A stretch of DNA of 64,000 nucleotides from Erodium maritimum (GCA_963921825.1 OY997594.1:17489001-17553000), one strand, 5' to 3'. Positions 47,508 through 59,283 are shown, numbered from the stretch's first letter. Made by a program: numbers and translations. Notes: a model not told the origin generated them from the sequence alone.

Positions 47508-50500
47508 AATTAATCAAAAAGTCATTTTATCTCTCTCTCTCTAGTCGAGAGCAAACGTAAACCCTAGGAGGCATGTGCTCCCATATCGCTGTCATTATCG
47601 CACGTCAGTCGCGCCCCCAGCTTGAGGAGGACATCAACCATGTACCTCCGTAGGCTGTGTTTCCATCTGACCGCGTCGCACCACTACCTACTACACTTGT
47701 CATATCGCCGTCTGCACATGTCTTGTCATTGCATGAACGCTCCGCTACGGTGATGACATATGTGCCTCCTCTATTCCCCTTGTGAATCCTGGTAGGCCCT
47801 TTAAAGGGACGCCGGAAGAGGAAACCAAAATCCACGCCCGTTGCACCACGGTTACCGTAACCTTCCCTACCGCCTTCCTCACCGCTGCAACTACCAACAC
47901 CATCTCCATCACCACTGCAACTAACACTACCGCAATCTCCGCCGATGCAATCACCACCGCTGCCTCCAATGCCATTCCTAGCGTTGGTGGCGTTCGGGCC
48001 GGGTGCGGCCTCTCCTGTTCAGCCACGATCGAAGGTGCGGCGAGGTCGCCCACCAAAAACCCTAGGGGCCTCGTTGGATGGGCTGGCTACAAGGTCATTT
48101 TTATCTCCCCCTACCGTGCTCCCAGGGGTTGATGAGGATGGCCCTAGGTCACTGTCCTGTCTTGGTATGGGTAACTTGCGAATGAAGGAACCCCCGACAC
48201 TCATGTTGCCGAATACAGAACGGATTCCACTCATCCCTTCCATACCCATACCGGAGTTTCTGCTCCGTCATGAGGGCTTGGTACCACCGCCTACTCTTCT
48301 CCCCCAGTGGCTTTGAGGCTCGCGCCGCCCGACTTTCCTATTCGGGCAATTCAAGAGAGCCTCTCGGGTATCTCCTTGGGCTACAAGGATCCTCTAGAGG
48401 TGATAGTCACAAATGCAGTCGTCGACCCAAGGGTTTTAGCTCAACACCAATTTGGTATGCTTGGACGACTTCTTCCCCCGCCCCCTCGCAAGTAAACCCT
48501 GTTGTGGATCATCACCAATGCATGAGGCAAATCGGCGGTGGAAATGGTGATTAAGGACATCGAATCTGGTGTATTTGGGTTATACTTCGCCAATGAGGAT
48601 GTTCGGGTTTGATTCTGTGGTCATGAACCATGGTGTTTTAATGGTCACTCCTTGCTTCTTAGGGAAATTGACCCATCTGCTAGGGCTTTTCCATCACTGG
48701 AAAAACTCCAATTGTGGGTTCATGCCCACGGCCTCCCGTCGTGCGTATGGACTAAGACAACTGGGAGAAAATTGGAGCTGCTCTAGGGATCATGGTGGAG
48801 GTCCCGTGTGATGACTATGGACAATATTGGGGTGGGGCTTTCCGAGTGCATTTTTTGCACTCCTTGGACCGCCCTCTCTATTGGAATCTGTTGCTTCGGT
48901 TTCCGGAGTTTTGGGATCCAATCACCTGCGCCCTCACCTACACGAAGTTACCTACTTTTTGTGGCAATTGTGGGCGGATTGGGAACAAGCCACCAACATG
49001 TGACAAAGAGATGCCGGGGGTCCACAGGTTTGAAAAGTCCCTCCTAAAGTACCCACAGGAGAAGAAGAACAGGGCCTATGAAATCGACTAGGTGAAACCA
49101 GTCTGTATACCGTCGGGTTTTAACCCTCTGACTCTTAACACTGCACCTACTCCCACTTCACATCAGGGAAGGGGACCAATTGTAACCCACAACACTGCAC
49201 CTAAGGAGCATGTATGTGGGGGCGATCTTCCTGGCTGGAAAAACTTTGTAGAGGTACAACCCTCAATCAGTAAAGTGGAGGCGCCTTCGAGGTTGATGCA
49301 TGGGACAAAGAGGGTTTCCGATAGGGAACCCTAGGAGGATCGGGCGAGGGCTGGCAAGCAGCCTCGCCAAGGAAAATGAATACAACCCAGGGCATCAAGG
49401 ACGATTTTTGGAAGGGATCCCTGAGACAAGCCAGTCCTTTCTTCACTACTGCAAAACACAAGTTCGATTTGTTAGTCTTAGTGCCCGTAGTTCAATCCTA
49501 AATGTCCAAATGTATATATCATCGTTAGCAATAAAATTAAAGCGGCTTTATATTACTTATGTGTTGGAGTAATATATCAATGTGTGCTGTGATCTATGCC
49601 CACCATGCGAATAGAACCATAGATCGAGATAGATCACACTCGATGGGTCCCTAGTCAACAAAGCTTCACTAGAAGCGACTAGTATGAAAGATGGCTCTTT
49701 ATGGCTTACATTCTGTTAGTCATTGGAATGGGATTCCGGAGTCTGATCATAGATATCATGTGGGACATGATATTGGACGACCCTCCTTGAATATGTGCCA
49801 TAGATTAAGTCATAAACATATTCGGTGTCGTAGCTTGTCATGTATCCTTAGACCAAGGAGTCTTTGTGATCGCTATGTAGTCAACAACTGAGTTTGACCT
49901 GAGCCTAACGTTGTCCGTAACAGGGCTTCCATAACGGCCAGGATTGGCTTGGGGACGGGCTACATGAGTGACACGAAAGACGGCTAAGGGATTTATCCCT
50001 CATACTGAGGTATGGGAAAGATATCGGTTCTCGGCCGCTTGATCGAGAGTGACTGAAAGAATAGCATGGTCATGCACATGCTACTAGGTATCATATCTTC
50101 AGTCACCTCACACATCAAGGAACAGTGATTGAGAATAATAAGGATGACGGCTCTATGCCTTATCTCAATCAGGATATCGGAGATAAAAGGATAATGACAG
50201 GGTTGACAGAAAGGTTAGAATCGACAGGGTCGATTCGTTATGCAGTGTCAGACAATACTAGAGTCTCGTTAGTCGCCACTTAAATAGGATCAAGTAAAAT
50301 GGGATTTTACGTTGATCTATTGACATGCATAAACCTAAGGGTCACACCGAAGGGTGAAACTCATTGACACATTTATGGAGAATGGCCAAAAAGGGAGTTG
50401 TCTCGGGACATGACCAAAACTGAGGTTTGGGTCATGTGCCCGTAAGTAAATAGGACTTTATGGATCGAGACAAGGCTTGGAGTCTTGAGATTGATCGCGT

Positions 50501-51380
50501 CGGATAATGTTGGACATTTCCGGTATGGAAGGCTTGGAGGCATGAGCGAATCACGGGACCTCGTTGGAAATGGCCACGGGCCATGTTCCAAGAGGCCCAT
50601 GAAAGGCCCATGCAACCAAGGCCCATGGAACTAATTAATCAAGTCTTGATTAATTAGTACTAAGTAAGCAAGACAACGATTAAGGTGTTGGTGATTCACC
50701 ACCTAACTCAATCTTGTCTTGCCATACTTTGTCCTATTTACACCTTACTTGTCACCATGCTTGTCCCATGCCTTTAGTTGGACAAGTATGGGTTTTGGTA
50801 TGTTTAAGTCATCTTTTTTCAACATAACAAACACAAGACAAGAATTGGAAACACAACTTCTCTCCCCCTTCCCTTGCAATTTCGGGTTTGGCAAGCTCCC
50901 ACCTCCATTTTTGTGTTCTTGAGTCCTCAAAGAGAATAACTATGTGGCTTTGATTCCCATGTGGATACGTAGGCGTCTTGGAGACTCAAGTCAATCATTC
51001 GTTAACCGGTGTTCTTGTTTTGGTAAGAAGTAGTGCTGGATTTTTCTCTTGTGAATCTATTCTTTGTTAGTTGTTTCATGGTTTTTATCGTCTCTTGGTT
51101 TTCATTAATTTTCCGCTACGAGTTGGTTCATCTCCAACCCTACCTCGAGACCCAACACGGTTTTCAACCAGACTATATGGGTCCTCTCTAGGGGAATGAG
51201 CGTCGATTAGGCCACACCTTGAGCAGTGTTTTGCAATACTTTTTCATTAAAGTCTTTTACTTTCATCAAGACCATCTTAGACGTTCTACTGTTGTTGAGT
51301 TATTATTAAACCTGATGTAGGATCAAACATGTAATAGCTCATTTTCGTAGTAATAAAAATGTTCCTTTGTTCTAAAAAAA
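47508..51380 (+). mobile_element. ORF1-only LINE derivative (about 2.2 kb), full length, split by a solo LTR
   Basis: The element is bounded by a perfect 16-bp duplication, aatatcgtatattgca (47492-47507 and 51381-51396). It starts with a CT-rich leader (tctctctctctctagtcgag) and encodes a degenerate ORF1-type protein at about 47800-49330: a DUF4283-like region and a zinc-knuckle-like CGNCGRIGNKPPTC (48966-49007), in which Asn replaces the usual His. After the inserted solo LTR (49470-51157) only about 220 bp remain before the end, aataaaaatgttcctttgtt plus ctaaaaaaaaa. Without the LTR the length is about 2,180 bp, too short for ORF2. Several frameshifts and stops make it inactive. Confidence 0.75.
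49465..51162 (+). mobile_element. Solo LTR R1 (1,688 bp), inserted in the LINE derivative
   Basis: The LTR runs from TGTTAGTCTTAGTGCCCG (49470) to ...GAGACCCAACA (51157), with flanks cgatt (49465-49469) and cggtt (51158-51162), a 5-bp duplication with one difference. Its internal sequence is related to solo LTR R2 at 59344-62771: both start TGTTAGT-TT-GTGCCC, share gggatttatc-ctcat and atgccttat...atatcg, and end with ttccgct-c. No internal region is present. Superfamily (Ty1 or Ty3) cannot be told from an LTR alone. Confidence 0.8.
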
Positions 51381-51439
51381 AATATCGTATATTGCATTCA
51401 ACTTTTATTTAACGTTTGATGGCTCTAAAAAAATCAATT

Positions 51440-53570
51440 AAATTTGATATAAACATGGAAATAAAAGCCTAGGGCACGCGTAGTAACACTCGTCATTGTG
51501 GCATCCTTCTCCTGTCGTTTCGTACGTCTTCTTCTCGATTCCTCTTTGGTAAAGAGTGCTTCATCTTTGATTGAGGCCTTCATTCATTATGGCAGTAAGT
51601 TCGGAACTCTGTGTTGTGTTCAAGGAGGCGAAGAAGGTGAAGGGAAAAGCGGTTTTCATTGACGGATTGCCGATTTTGGTCCTTGATTTTCAAACCTTGG
51701 CGAGATTCGGGGAGTCGATCACTTTGAAAAGGAAATGACACTCCCATTGTTATTGCGTTTGATGTTGTGTCCTCCTCCACACTTATGGCAGCTCAAAAAA
51801 CCTGAAGCTGAGACTAAGGTTCATGTTCCGGCGAAGCATGCAGATCTTCTTCGAGACTTGTTTGTCTGTAATCTGCCATATGGGTCGTCGTAGGATTGGG
51901 TACGAAAAGTGTTAGACACTTATGGGGAGCTGAAACCTGTCACACTCCTAAAACATCCGAACCGTCGAGGTCGTTTCTTCGGGTTCGTCTCCTTTTTGTC
52001 ACCGGTAGTAGAGTCCCAAGTCGTTGATAATCTATTGTTCGTGGCTTTCGTCTAGCAGGTTCCTTCGTTGGGTCTCAAGCGGAGTGCAAAATAGAGCTCT
52101 AGAACTGTAAAATAAAGCATCGTCCCGGCACAATAGAGCGTGCTAGAAACCTTCATTCCGAGTGCTAAACATCCTGAATGTGTAAAGGGAGTGTCTCTTG
52201 TATGCATATGTGTGGTAGATGATGTTTGTTTATCTTGTTTACAGAGTGGTTCCTCGGCTTGTTGAAGAGTTGCCCATCTTAGGTTTTTTAGGTGTTGGTT
52301 TGTACTGTCTCTGTGATCGAGTTTACATTGTCATGGGTGCATCGGCTTGGTTCCCAGACCTATTAAGCTGGTTTGTCCCTCTGGAAAATAATGGTGACAA
52401 CGTTTTTTTGGGAGGGACATAGCAATGGATCGAAGAAGGTTTTTTTCCTCCATTTGGCTGCACTCTTTAGAAGTTGTTGGGTGAAATAGGTGAGGTCATT
52501 GCGTTCTGTTTTAAGGAGGATGGTGGCGAGTTCTTCCTCAATGTATCCATGTTGATCCAAGCTCGGAGAAGTTTGATTGAGGTAATTCAATCCTTGGTTG
52601 TGTTAGGTAAGGAGTCCTTCCTTGTCTCGATCTCGCCGGTGGAGTTTGTGGATTGTGGTCTTAGCTCTGTTTGGTCCTCGGAGATGATTTCTCCAGCTTC
52701 AGTTTTGGTGAAGCAGTTTGGACCTCCGGTGGGTGAGCATTCTCCTATTGTGGGCGTGCATTTGGAAGTCCGTCCAATCGGAGGATCAAGCGTGTTGGCT
52801 GGCACAACTTTCTTTGAGGGTGACACTGTTGGCGAGGACATCCCAAAGGTCGTTACTCTCTCGACCTCGCAAAAGTTGGGGTTACCCCCTATGGATCTGA
52901 ATGTCGTACTCACAACCAATGCAGCTCATTTTGCAGATGAGTTGACCTGGGAATTGTGGGTTCAAAGGTTGGATTTGGTGGTGACAGATGTTATAGGCGT
53001 ACCGCTAATTACAATTTCTCGACTCTTATAGACAACTTTTGTATCTATTGTTGGCACTATGGTTCCTGAACCAATGGTTAACTTATAGGTGTTTTCGTCG
53101 GGTGGATGGGAAGAGGTCATCCTCAAGCTTAAGGCTCGTAGGAGACAACCTCCAAAGACTTAGCATCGCATGCAATTAGTGCCTTGTCGTACTTGTCAAA
53201 CTAGATCTAAGACTCGGTCCATTAGTCGAGAGAGTGTGGCGATGTCTGCGGTTACTAATGTGTGTGGTTATGTCTCCCAAGTTAGAAACAAGGCCATCAA
53301 TTCCTATGCTTCGGTTTCCGATAATCTTCCTAAATTGGACATGGGGGTACCTGCAGAAATCTTCATGATCCTCTTTTGACCTCTAAAGGTGAAGAATGGT
53401 ACGAGAAAGAGGATTGATCTTTGAGGGTTTTTGGTAAAGGTAATCCTTGGTTGGGGTTCTACCTTTTTGGAGCTCAATTTTGAGCTTTCTTGTAGTCCTT
53501 GACCTTCAGACCCTATCTGTTTTAATATATAGTCTTTTTAATAAAAACATGAGCCTATAAAAATAAAATC
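51440..53570 (+). mobile_element. RRM retroelement copy D (longer subtype, broken)
   Basis: The copy starts with a short leader and an ATG near 51591 and encodes a degenerate RRM at 51860-52060 (RNP2 LFVCNL, RNP1 GRFFGFVSF), partly deleted at its end. Unlike the others it then has a second conserved-looking region (52474-53031: GEIGEVIAF, ARRSLIEVIQSLVV, GKESFLVSISPVEF). This resembles the middle part of other plant LINE ORF1 proteins. The end has GGWEEVILKLKARRRQPPK, corresponding to the RPPKH block of copies A and C. The tail is ttaataaaaacatgagccta followed by taaaaataaaa. Numerous stops and shifts make it inactive. The 5' border is approximate; the flanks share only aaaatcaat. Confidence 0.68.
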
Positions 53571-53689
53571 AATATTAATCTATCATACACATTTAGAATT
53601 ACATATATAACAACATTATCATTTTCAACAATCTTAGAACTTATAAAGACTCTTTCATATTGAGTGGACAATAAGAAGCGCGAAATCAA

Positions 53690-54275
53690 TTTTGAGCACA
53701 AATAAATAAGCTATAATAGAGGTTATCTTCATTTCATCCAGCTCCAATGAGGAGACCAAATTCCTTCCAACCACACCAGGTTCCACCTTCAACCTTCATC
53801 TAGAACATACTTCTTGACATGCTCGGGAGGTTAACCGTCGCATTCTTCAAGAGCCTTGCGAACCCCATCGGTTAGTTTGTGCTATCCATACAAGTTTGTA
53901 AGAAATTGATCTTTGTTCTTGGATCCCATGTACCCCACCATTTCTTTTTCATGTAGAGCCTCTTGTATTGTGTGATGAGTAAGTGGAAGAAGAGGAAATA
54001 TATTGATGATGAGAAAATTGTGCACATAGCCTCTATTCCTTGCAGCAACACAGAAATGCTTCGAATCCATAAATCAAGGTTCGATACAATGCAAGAAGCA
54101 CGAAATAATTTTCCAAACTCCTTTTAGAGCAAGTGCTACGCTCTCATAAAAAAAAGTAAGAGGCTCAATTGCGGCTTCCAAAAGTGTCCCAGAACCAACA
54201 TGACACAATTCACCTTGTACTCGAAAGGTAATCATTGGATTCAGGAGAACCTGATTAGAAAGGGCATACAAACAT
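53690..54275 (-). pseudogene. Fragment of an unidentified protein-coding gene, minus strand
   Basis: Minus-strand frames at 54271-54074 and 54070-53882, and their continuation to about 53700, read like conserved protein (for example GTLLEAAIEPLTFFYESVAL, then LKGVWKIISCFLHC, and further on GVRKALEECDG and EHVKKYVLDEG). Stops occur in the last part. I do not recognise the family. It looks like a host gene fragment stranded among transposons rather than part of a known element. Confidence 0.35.
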
Positions 54276-54784
54276 TAAATATAACTAAAAAGTTTTCTAA
54301 TAGAAAAAAAAATAGTCTGAAACAAGATAAGGTCAACCCAATGGTTAATAGGCCAAAAAACGAGAACTTAATCGATATTTTTTTTTCTTATAAAAGGATA
54401 TGAGAAGAAAATAAGTAATTTTGTTCATTTAGAAAGTTTATACAAGATGTTATTGAGAAAATGTGTTTCAACATATATTTATAACGCTTAAAGTCTAAAA
54501 TGGGTGATGAAGATTCATTTCAAAAACACATTCTCAATGGATAAGATTTATCTTTTATATTTTTATACAAAAATTTAAATATGTAGGGATTCACATTTAT
54601 CCATAAATTAGGATGTGGTCAGCTCAAGATAATTAAATACAAGTTTATATATTTCTAATAATTTATCTAATGTTTCACCAAATTATGCTAGTTTATTTGA
54701 TGTACTATATAGCTAATTATTGTCATCTTCTTCTGAAAATTTCCACAAAACATAAACATATGAATATTCAAATGGGGAAATTGT

Positions 54785-55225
54785 TGTTACATCTAGGTTG
54801 GCAATGTTTGTGTCAAGCAAGATGTTATCTAAGATGGCATCAGACATCATGTGCGTGCCCAGAAGCAAATGTACAAAAGATGTCAACCCAGATGTCAACA
54901 GACATCTTGTGCGTATTCAGTGCTGCAGATTTGTTTCCTAGTTTGGAGATTTGTTTCCTAAACGTGATAGAGTTCTATCCGTTTTAGGAAGTAAGATTCG
55001 TTTCCTAAACGTGAAGATACTCATACATAAAAGTTTTATTCGTTTTAGGAAGTAAGATTTATTTATTTCCCAAAAGTGAAGATACTCTACGATAGTTATC
55101 TCTTCGATTTAAGAAATATTCTAGCGCAAGAAAATAAATAGATTTAGCTTGATCATGACCCCAATGATTGTGAAACCCTAGGAGGCGTGTTTACAAGTTG
55201 TAGGAGCTATATAACTCGTGAAGAT
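54785..55225 (+). repeat. LTR copy 1 of an LTR element with envelope-like region
   Basis: The repeat starts TGTTACATCTAGG and continues about 440 bp. It matches 58015 onwards (TGTTATACTTGGG), including gtgtcaagcaagatgttatc, cagacatcttgtgcgtat and gattgtgaaaccctaggagg. The sequence just before it, caaatggggaaattgt, resembles a polypurine tract. The 3' border, near the cagagctc motif, is approximate. Confidence 0.65.
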
Positions 55226-55291
55226 ATTCAGAGCTCTTATTGGATCGCGTGCTGACAGACATCAAAATGTCGGATCAAGTTTACCTGTTTT

Positions 55292-55660
55292 TATATAACT
55301 TTGTTTATAGGTTTTGGAGGTTTGCGGATGAGACATATTCTTTATGGAAGCGTGTTATTCATATGAAATTTGTTTGGGATTGGAGGAATTGGAATTTAGC
55401 CTCAACTGATAGGTCAGTCACTCTTATATTTTCGGTCATATCTTGTCTTTGGCCAGGGATCCTAGATTTCAGTCTCTTTTTGGAGGTCAAGCTCTTCATT
55501 GGAATTTGGGAGATGGATCTCATGTTCATTTTTGGGAAGACATTTGGTTAGGGTACACTGCTCTCTAGTTTTGTTTTCCTCGTTTATATGTTGTGGCCAC
55601 TTCTAAGGGCAAACGGATCTTGGAGGTGTGGAATAATGGAGTTTGGAGTCTTGGTTTTCG
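55292..55660 (+). mobile_element. L1 ORF2 fragment
   Basis: The short stretch encodes pieces typical of L1 ORF2 downstream of the reverse transcriptase: FADETYSLWKRVI, then LGDGSHVHFWEDIW in a second frame, and WNNGVWSLGF. No ends or tail are visible; it is a small relic inside the LTR element. Confidence 0.6.
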
Positions 55661-57385
55661 TAGGGCAAACTAATCTAACAAAGGATATTGCTCAAGATGT
55701 CTTAGGTAGATGTCTGACTAAAGATGTTCCTCAAGATGTCCATTCAGAAGTTTTGGCCAATGTGATCCTAGAGAAGAATGATTATGATAAAGTGGGAGTT
55801 GACAAAACTCAATTTACTAAGAAGGAAGGAATCACCTTCACGATTGCTCAGTTATTGTTAATGACACTGTATTTGAGGAAATGTTAGATGATTCCGAAAA
55901 AGAGCCTTTCAGACCCTCAAGTAAGAAATGTCTCTGAAGCACTGTGATATCCGACTCTCTTATATGCACGATGAAGGACTCATAGAAAAATATACTAGAT
56001 GATCTACCCATCTCAGATCAAGGAGCTTCCTAAAGCCCCCTTTCAGAAGCTATGGTGAAAGAAGATGTTCTCATAGATGTTGAGGCATATGCTATACAAG
56101 ATGTTCAACAAGAAGCTGGTGTTCAATCTGAAGAAGAGGTCAACCCTGTGGACCTAGATGCTAGCAAGAAGTAGGAGAAGAAGAGAAAAGGAAAAGGTGC
56201 TACCCCCATTACAAGAAGAGAGCTGTCAGAAGAAGCTAAAAGCAAAGAGCATGTCATGAATGTCATACAAGATGTTAAGTCGCGAAAGACTGTTCTTGGC
56301 ACTGGTCCATTGTATCCTCAAATGGTAAGGGAATTTATCGTCAATCTTACCCCTATTTTTGAGGATCCGGATTACCACACAGTGGTGGTACGAGACAAGA
56401 AGATTGATGCTAGTAAAGATGCTATAAACACTTATCTAGGAAGGCCTATATCACAACAGAGATCGATTGTGTTCACTCTTCACATAGTGGCCAAGGAGAT
56501 CATTGGAAATCTAGAGAAGTTCTGGCCAACAAATGGAAAAATCATTTTCTATGAGCTCAGACCTATGTATTCCATCCTCTTTAGGATTGGATTGGAGAAT
56601 TGGGAACCCTCATCCCATGGTTCAAATCATTACTTCATAATTGGTTAGACTTATTAATTCCATAGGTATGCCATCTCCCTTGAACTGTGGCACATTTGTT
56701 ATTGACCATTTTGCTTGTCATGCAAGATCATTTGCCACAAAGATTTCTATTGGATTTCCTTCCCTAAATATCTAGACTTATATTGAGCCAACATCCTAAA
56801 TTATCAAGAGATTCAAAACCAGTTCTATTGATTTTCAACAATAAGTACTTCGAAGACACACATGTTAATGAAGATGTCAAGACATCTGGCAAGAAACCGA
56901 AGGAAGGAAGCAACTCTAGAGATCCAAAGTATTCAGGCTCAGTTATTGACAAAGTACGTGTTTCAATTGCTGCCACAGACAACCAAAAGAAGACTTTGGA
57001 AGATCTTCTTCAGAACCTGCAGGATGCTCTAGATGTCAAAGAAGATGTTGAATCACAGAACTCCTCCACATAATCAGATCCTCTTTAAAAGTTATGTGTT
57101 CTCCTCACCATTTGCTATGAAAATTGTTTTTGTTTGGACATGATAAATTCCTAATAGTATGTTGTAGTTGCTACTATTTTTCCTTGCCCATCTTCTAGAA
57201 GTACTTGATGAAAGCCTATATACTTTGTTGCTTTTATATCTTTGGCAACTTTTTGAAGCAATCAGGGGGGGAAGAAGGTATTGTGAGATAAAACATGCTT
57301 ATATGATGATAATTTTCTTGTGATGATTGAAGAAAATATGTGTTAAAGTGGTGAAGCATGCTAAGAAGAAACTAGTGTTAATATG

Positions 57386-57918
57386 CAGTGGCGGATTTAG
57401 CTTCTCAGATGAGGGGGGCACCAAATTTGTATTATGAAAAATTGTATTATGAAGTTTGGTTTTGATACCCATGAATTGAGTCTAAATACAAAAGAGAAGG
57501 GAATTATGAGGTTGAGACTTGTACCTGAGACATACATGCGATTGGATTGAGAAGAATATGAATTTTCTAGAGAAATTGCTTGATTTTTTTTGTTTCTTTT
57601 GTGGGTCCTCAATTGTGCCGTCATCACACAAATTACAAATACTCTTTGTAGGTATATATGTTTCTCTTTAAATTTTAATCGAATATAAAAAAGAAATTAA
57701 AGAACAAAATTTTGATATTTATCCAAAGTAGTTATACTTATAATTATGAAAAAAGGAAAGATGTGTTAACCACACGGCTAGATCCTATCTAATAGTTATC
57801 TTAAGTAGTTATATTATAATTATAAAAAAAATGAAATATGAGCTGTTAACACCACTTCTCTATTTCTCGGGGGGGGGGGGGGCACGTGCCCCCTATGTAC
57901 CACACCGATCCACCCCTG
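57386..57918. mobile_element. hAT-like non-autonomous element (533 bp)
   Basis: The ends are CAGTGGCGGATTTAGC and the matching ...GATCCACCCCTG. The flanks ttaatatg (57378-57385) and ttgatatg (57919-57926) form an 8-bp duplication with one mismatch. Near the right end a run of 14 G is followed by CACGTGCCCCC (CACGTG at 57883-57888), as in the related elements at 9101 and 23456. It has no coding capacity. Confidence 0.82.
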
Positions 57919-58014
57919 TTGATATGTGCATCATGCTAAAAGTTTCTTCTCGATCTCTTGTCATCCTATGGATTGAAGTGCTTGCATACAAAAATAGTCA
58001 AAGGGGGAGATTAT

Positions 58015-59283
58015 TGTTATACTTGGGTTGATTATGTTTGTGTCAAGCAATATGTTATCTAGGATGTCATCAGACATCGTGTGCATGCCCAACATCAAAG
58101 ATAGAAAAGGTGTCAACCTAGATGTCAACAGACATCTTATGCGTATCCAGTGCTACAGATTTGTTTCCTAGTTTGCCCTAAACGTGAAGATACTCATGCA
58201 ATGGAGTTCTATCCATTTTAGGAAGTAAGATTCGTTTCTTAAACGTGAAGATACTCACGCATAGGAGATCTATTCGTTTTAGGAAGTAAGATTTATTTGT
58301 TTCCCAAAAATGAAGATATTCTGCGCAATGTTCTAAAAATCGCGCCTGGACGCCATCTAAGCGGACTCCATCTAAGCGGGCGCCTAGGCGCCAAATTTGA
58401 CTTCGCCGACCCGACTTGGTATAGTCGGGCGGACCAAGTCGGAGCACCCGATTTCTAAGAATTAAACGGGTCAGGCGGCCGATTAATCGCGGGTCAACGA
58501 CTTGCCAACACGGGTCGGCGCACCTTGTCAACGCGGGTCGACGGGTTATGACTGGTCAAGGAGCCATATTAAAAAAAATACTTACTCGGCCTGAGCCTTA
58601 AAGGCCCAAAGACCCTAAAAGCCCAAATAGACTAGAAGCCCAACACGTGGTTGTTGGCTAACTTTGAAGAGTTTGTTGCTTGGTTCCACTTTTATAAGGG
58701 AAAAGTAAAAAAATGTTTGCACTTTCTACCGATGTGGGACTGTGTATTTGCAATTTATTTCTAATAAATAAAAAACAAATCCACGTGTGAAGTGGTTCGT
58801 GAAGTGGTGTTTATGCATGATCTTTTTATGAGAACATAAATATAATATAATATATATTATATATCCACGTGAGTGGTGTTTGTACATGATCATTTTTATG
58901 AGAACATAAATATAATGTAATATATATTATATAGGTTTTAAAATATTTGTTATTATTTTTAATATAATAAAATTTATAGTTTAGATTTATATATAGTAAT
59001 ATATCTATTAAAAAATTAGAAAATATATAAAAATACAAATCCGATTAATCCCCGATTAATCCCCGTCTAGTCCCCGATTAATCCTCAACGGCCCTAACCG
59101 CCCGACTAGCGCCTAGCGACTTTTAGAACCATGATTCTGCGATAGTGATCTATTTGATTTAAGAAAGATTTTAGTGCAAGGGAACAAATAAATTTAGATT
59201 GATTATGACTCCAACGATTGTGAAACCCTAAGAGGCATGTTTACAAGCTGTATGAGCTATATAACTCGTGAAGATATTTAGAG
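58015..59283 (+). repeat. LTR copy 2 of the envelope-like element, split by a MITE
   Basis: This copy of the LTR at 54785 starts TGTTATACTTGG directly after a polypurine tract. At 58326 it is interrupted by an 808-bp transposon and resumes at 59134 with gatagtgatctatttgattt, matching 55091 onwards. Without the insertion it is about 450 bp. It is followed by the same atgtcggatcaag leader that follows copy 1. Confidence 0.68.
58326..59133. mobile_element. hAT-like element (808 bp) with perfect 8-bp target duplication
   Basis: Terminal inverted repeats are CAATGTTCTAAAAATCGC on the left and the complement of gcgacttttagaaccatg on the right. Both sides are flanked by attctgcg (58318-58325 and 59134-59141). 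The sub-terminal GCGCCTAGGCG-type motifs and gattaatccccgattaatcc match the 150-bp MITE at 34167. The middle is very AT-rich and non-coding. Removing it restores the LTR sequence, which confirms the borders. Confidence 0.9.

Larger units (their letters stand above)
55226..58014 (+). mobile_element. Internal region of LTR element with envelope-like / plant transposon protein segment (broken)
   Basis: Between the two LTRs lies a shortened internal region. It opens with a gag-like start (MSDQV near 55268), is interrupted by an L1 fragment (about 55292-55660), and then has pieces from 55680 to 57075 resembling the domain annotated in plants as envelope-like or putative plant transposon protein (for example GPLYPQMVREFIVNL at 56296-56340). 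A purine-rich caaagggggagat tract at 58000 precedes LTR copy 2. No integrase or reverse transcriptase of its own is seen, so it is a large internally deleted fossil, broken in several places. An hAT-like element (57386-57918) sits in its 3' part. Confidence 0.6.

Noticed and set aside
57868-57882. G-run as a G-quadruplex regulatory element
   Set aside because: It is a simple homopolymer inside a hAT-like element; a comparable run at 5658-5674 lies in an LTR. No gene is nearby to regulate.
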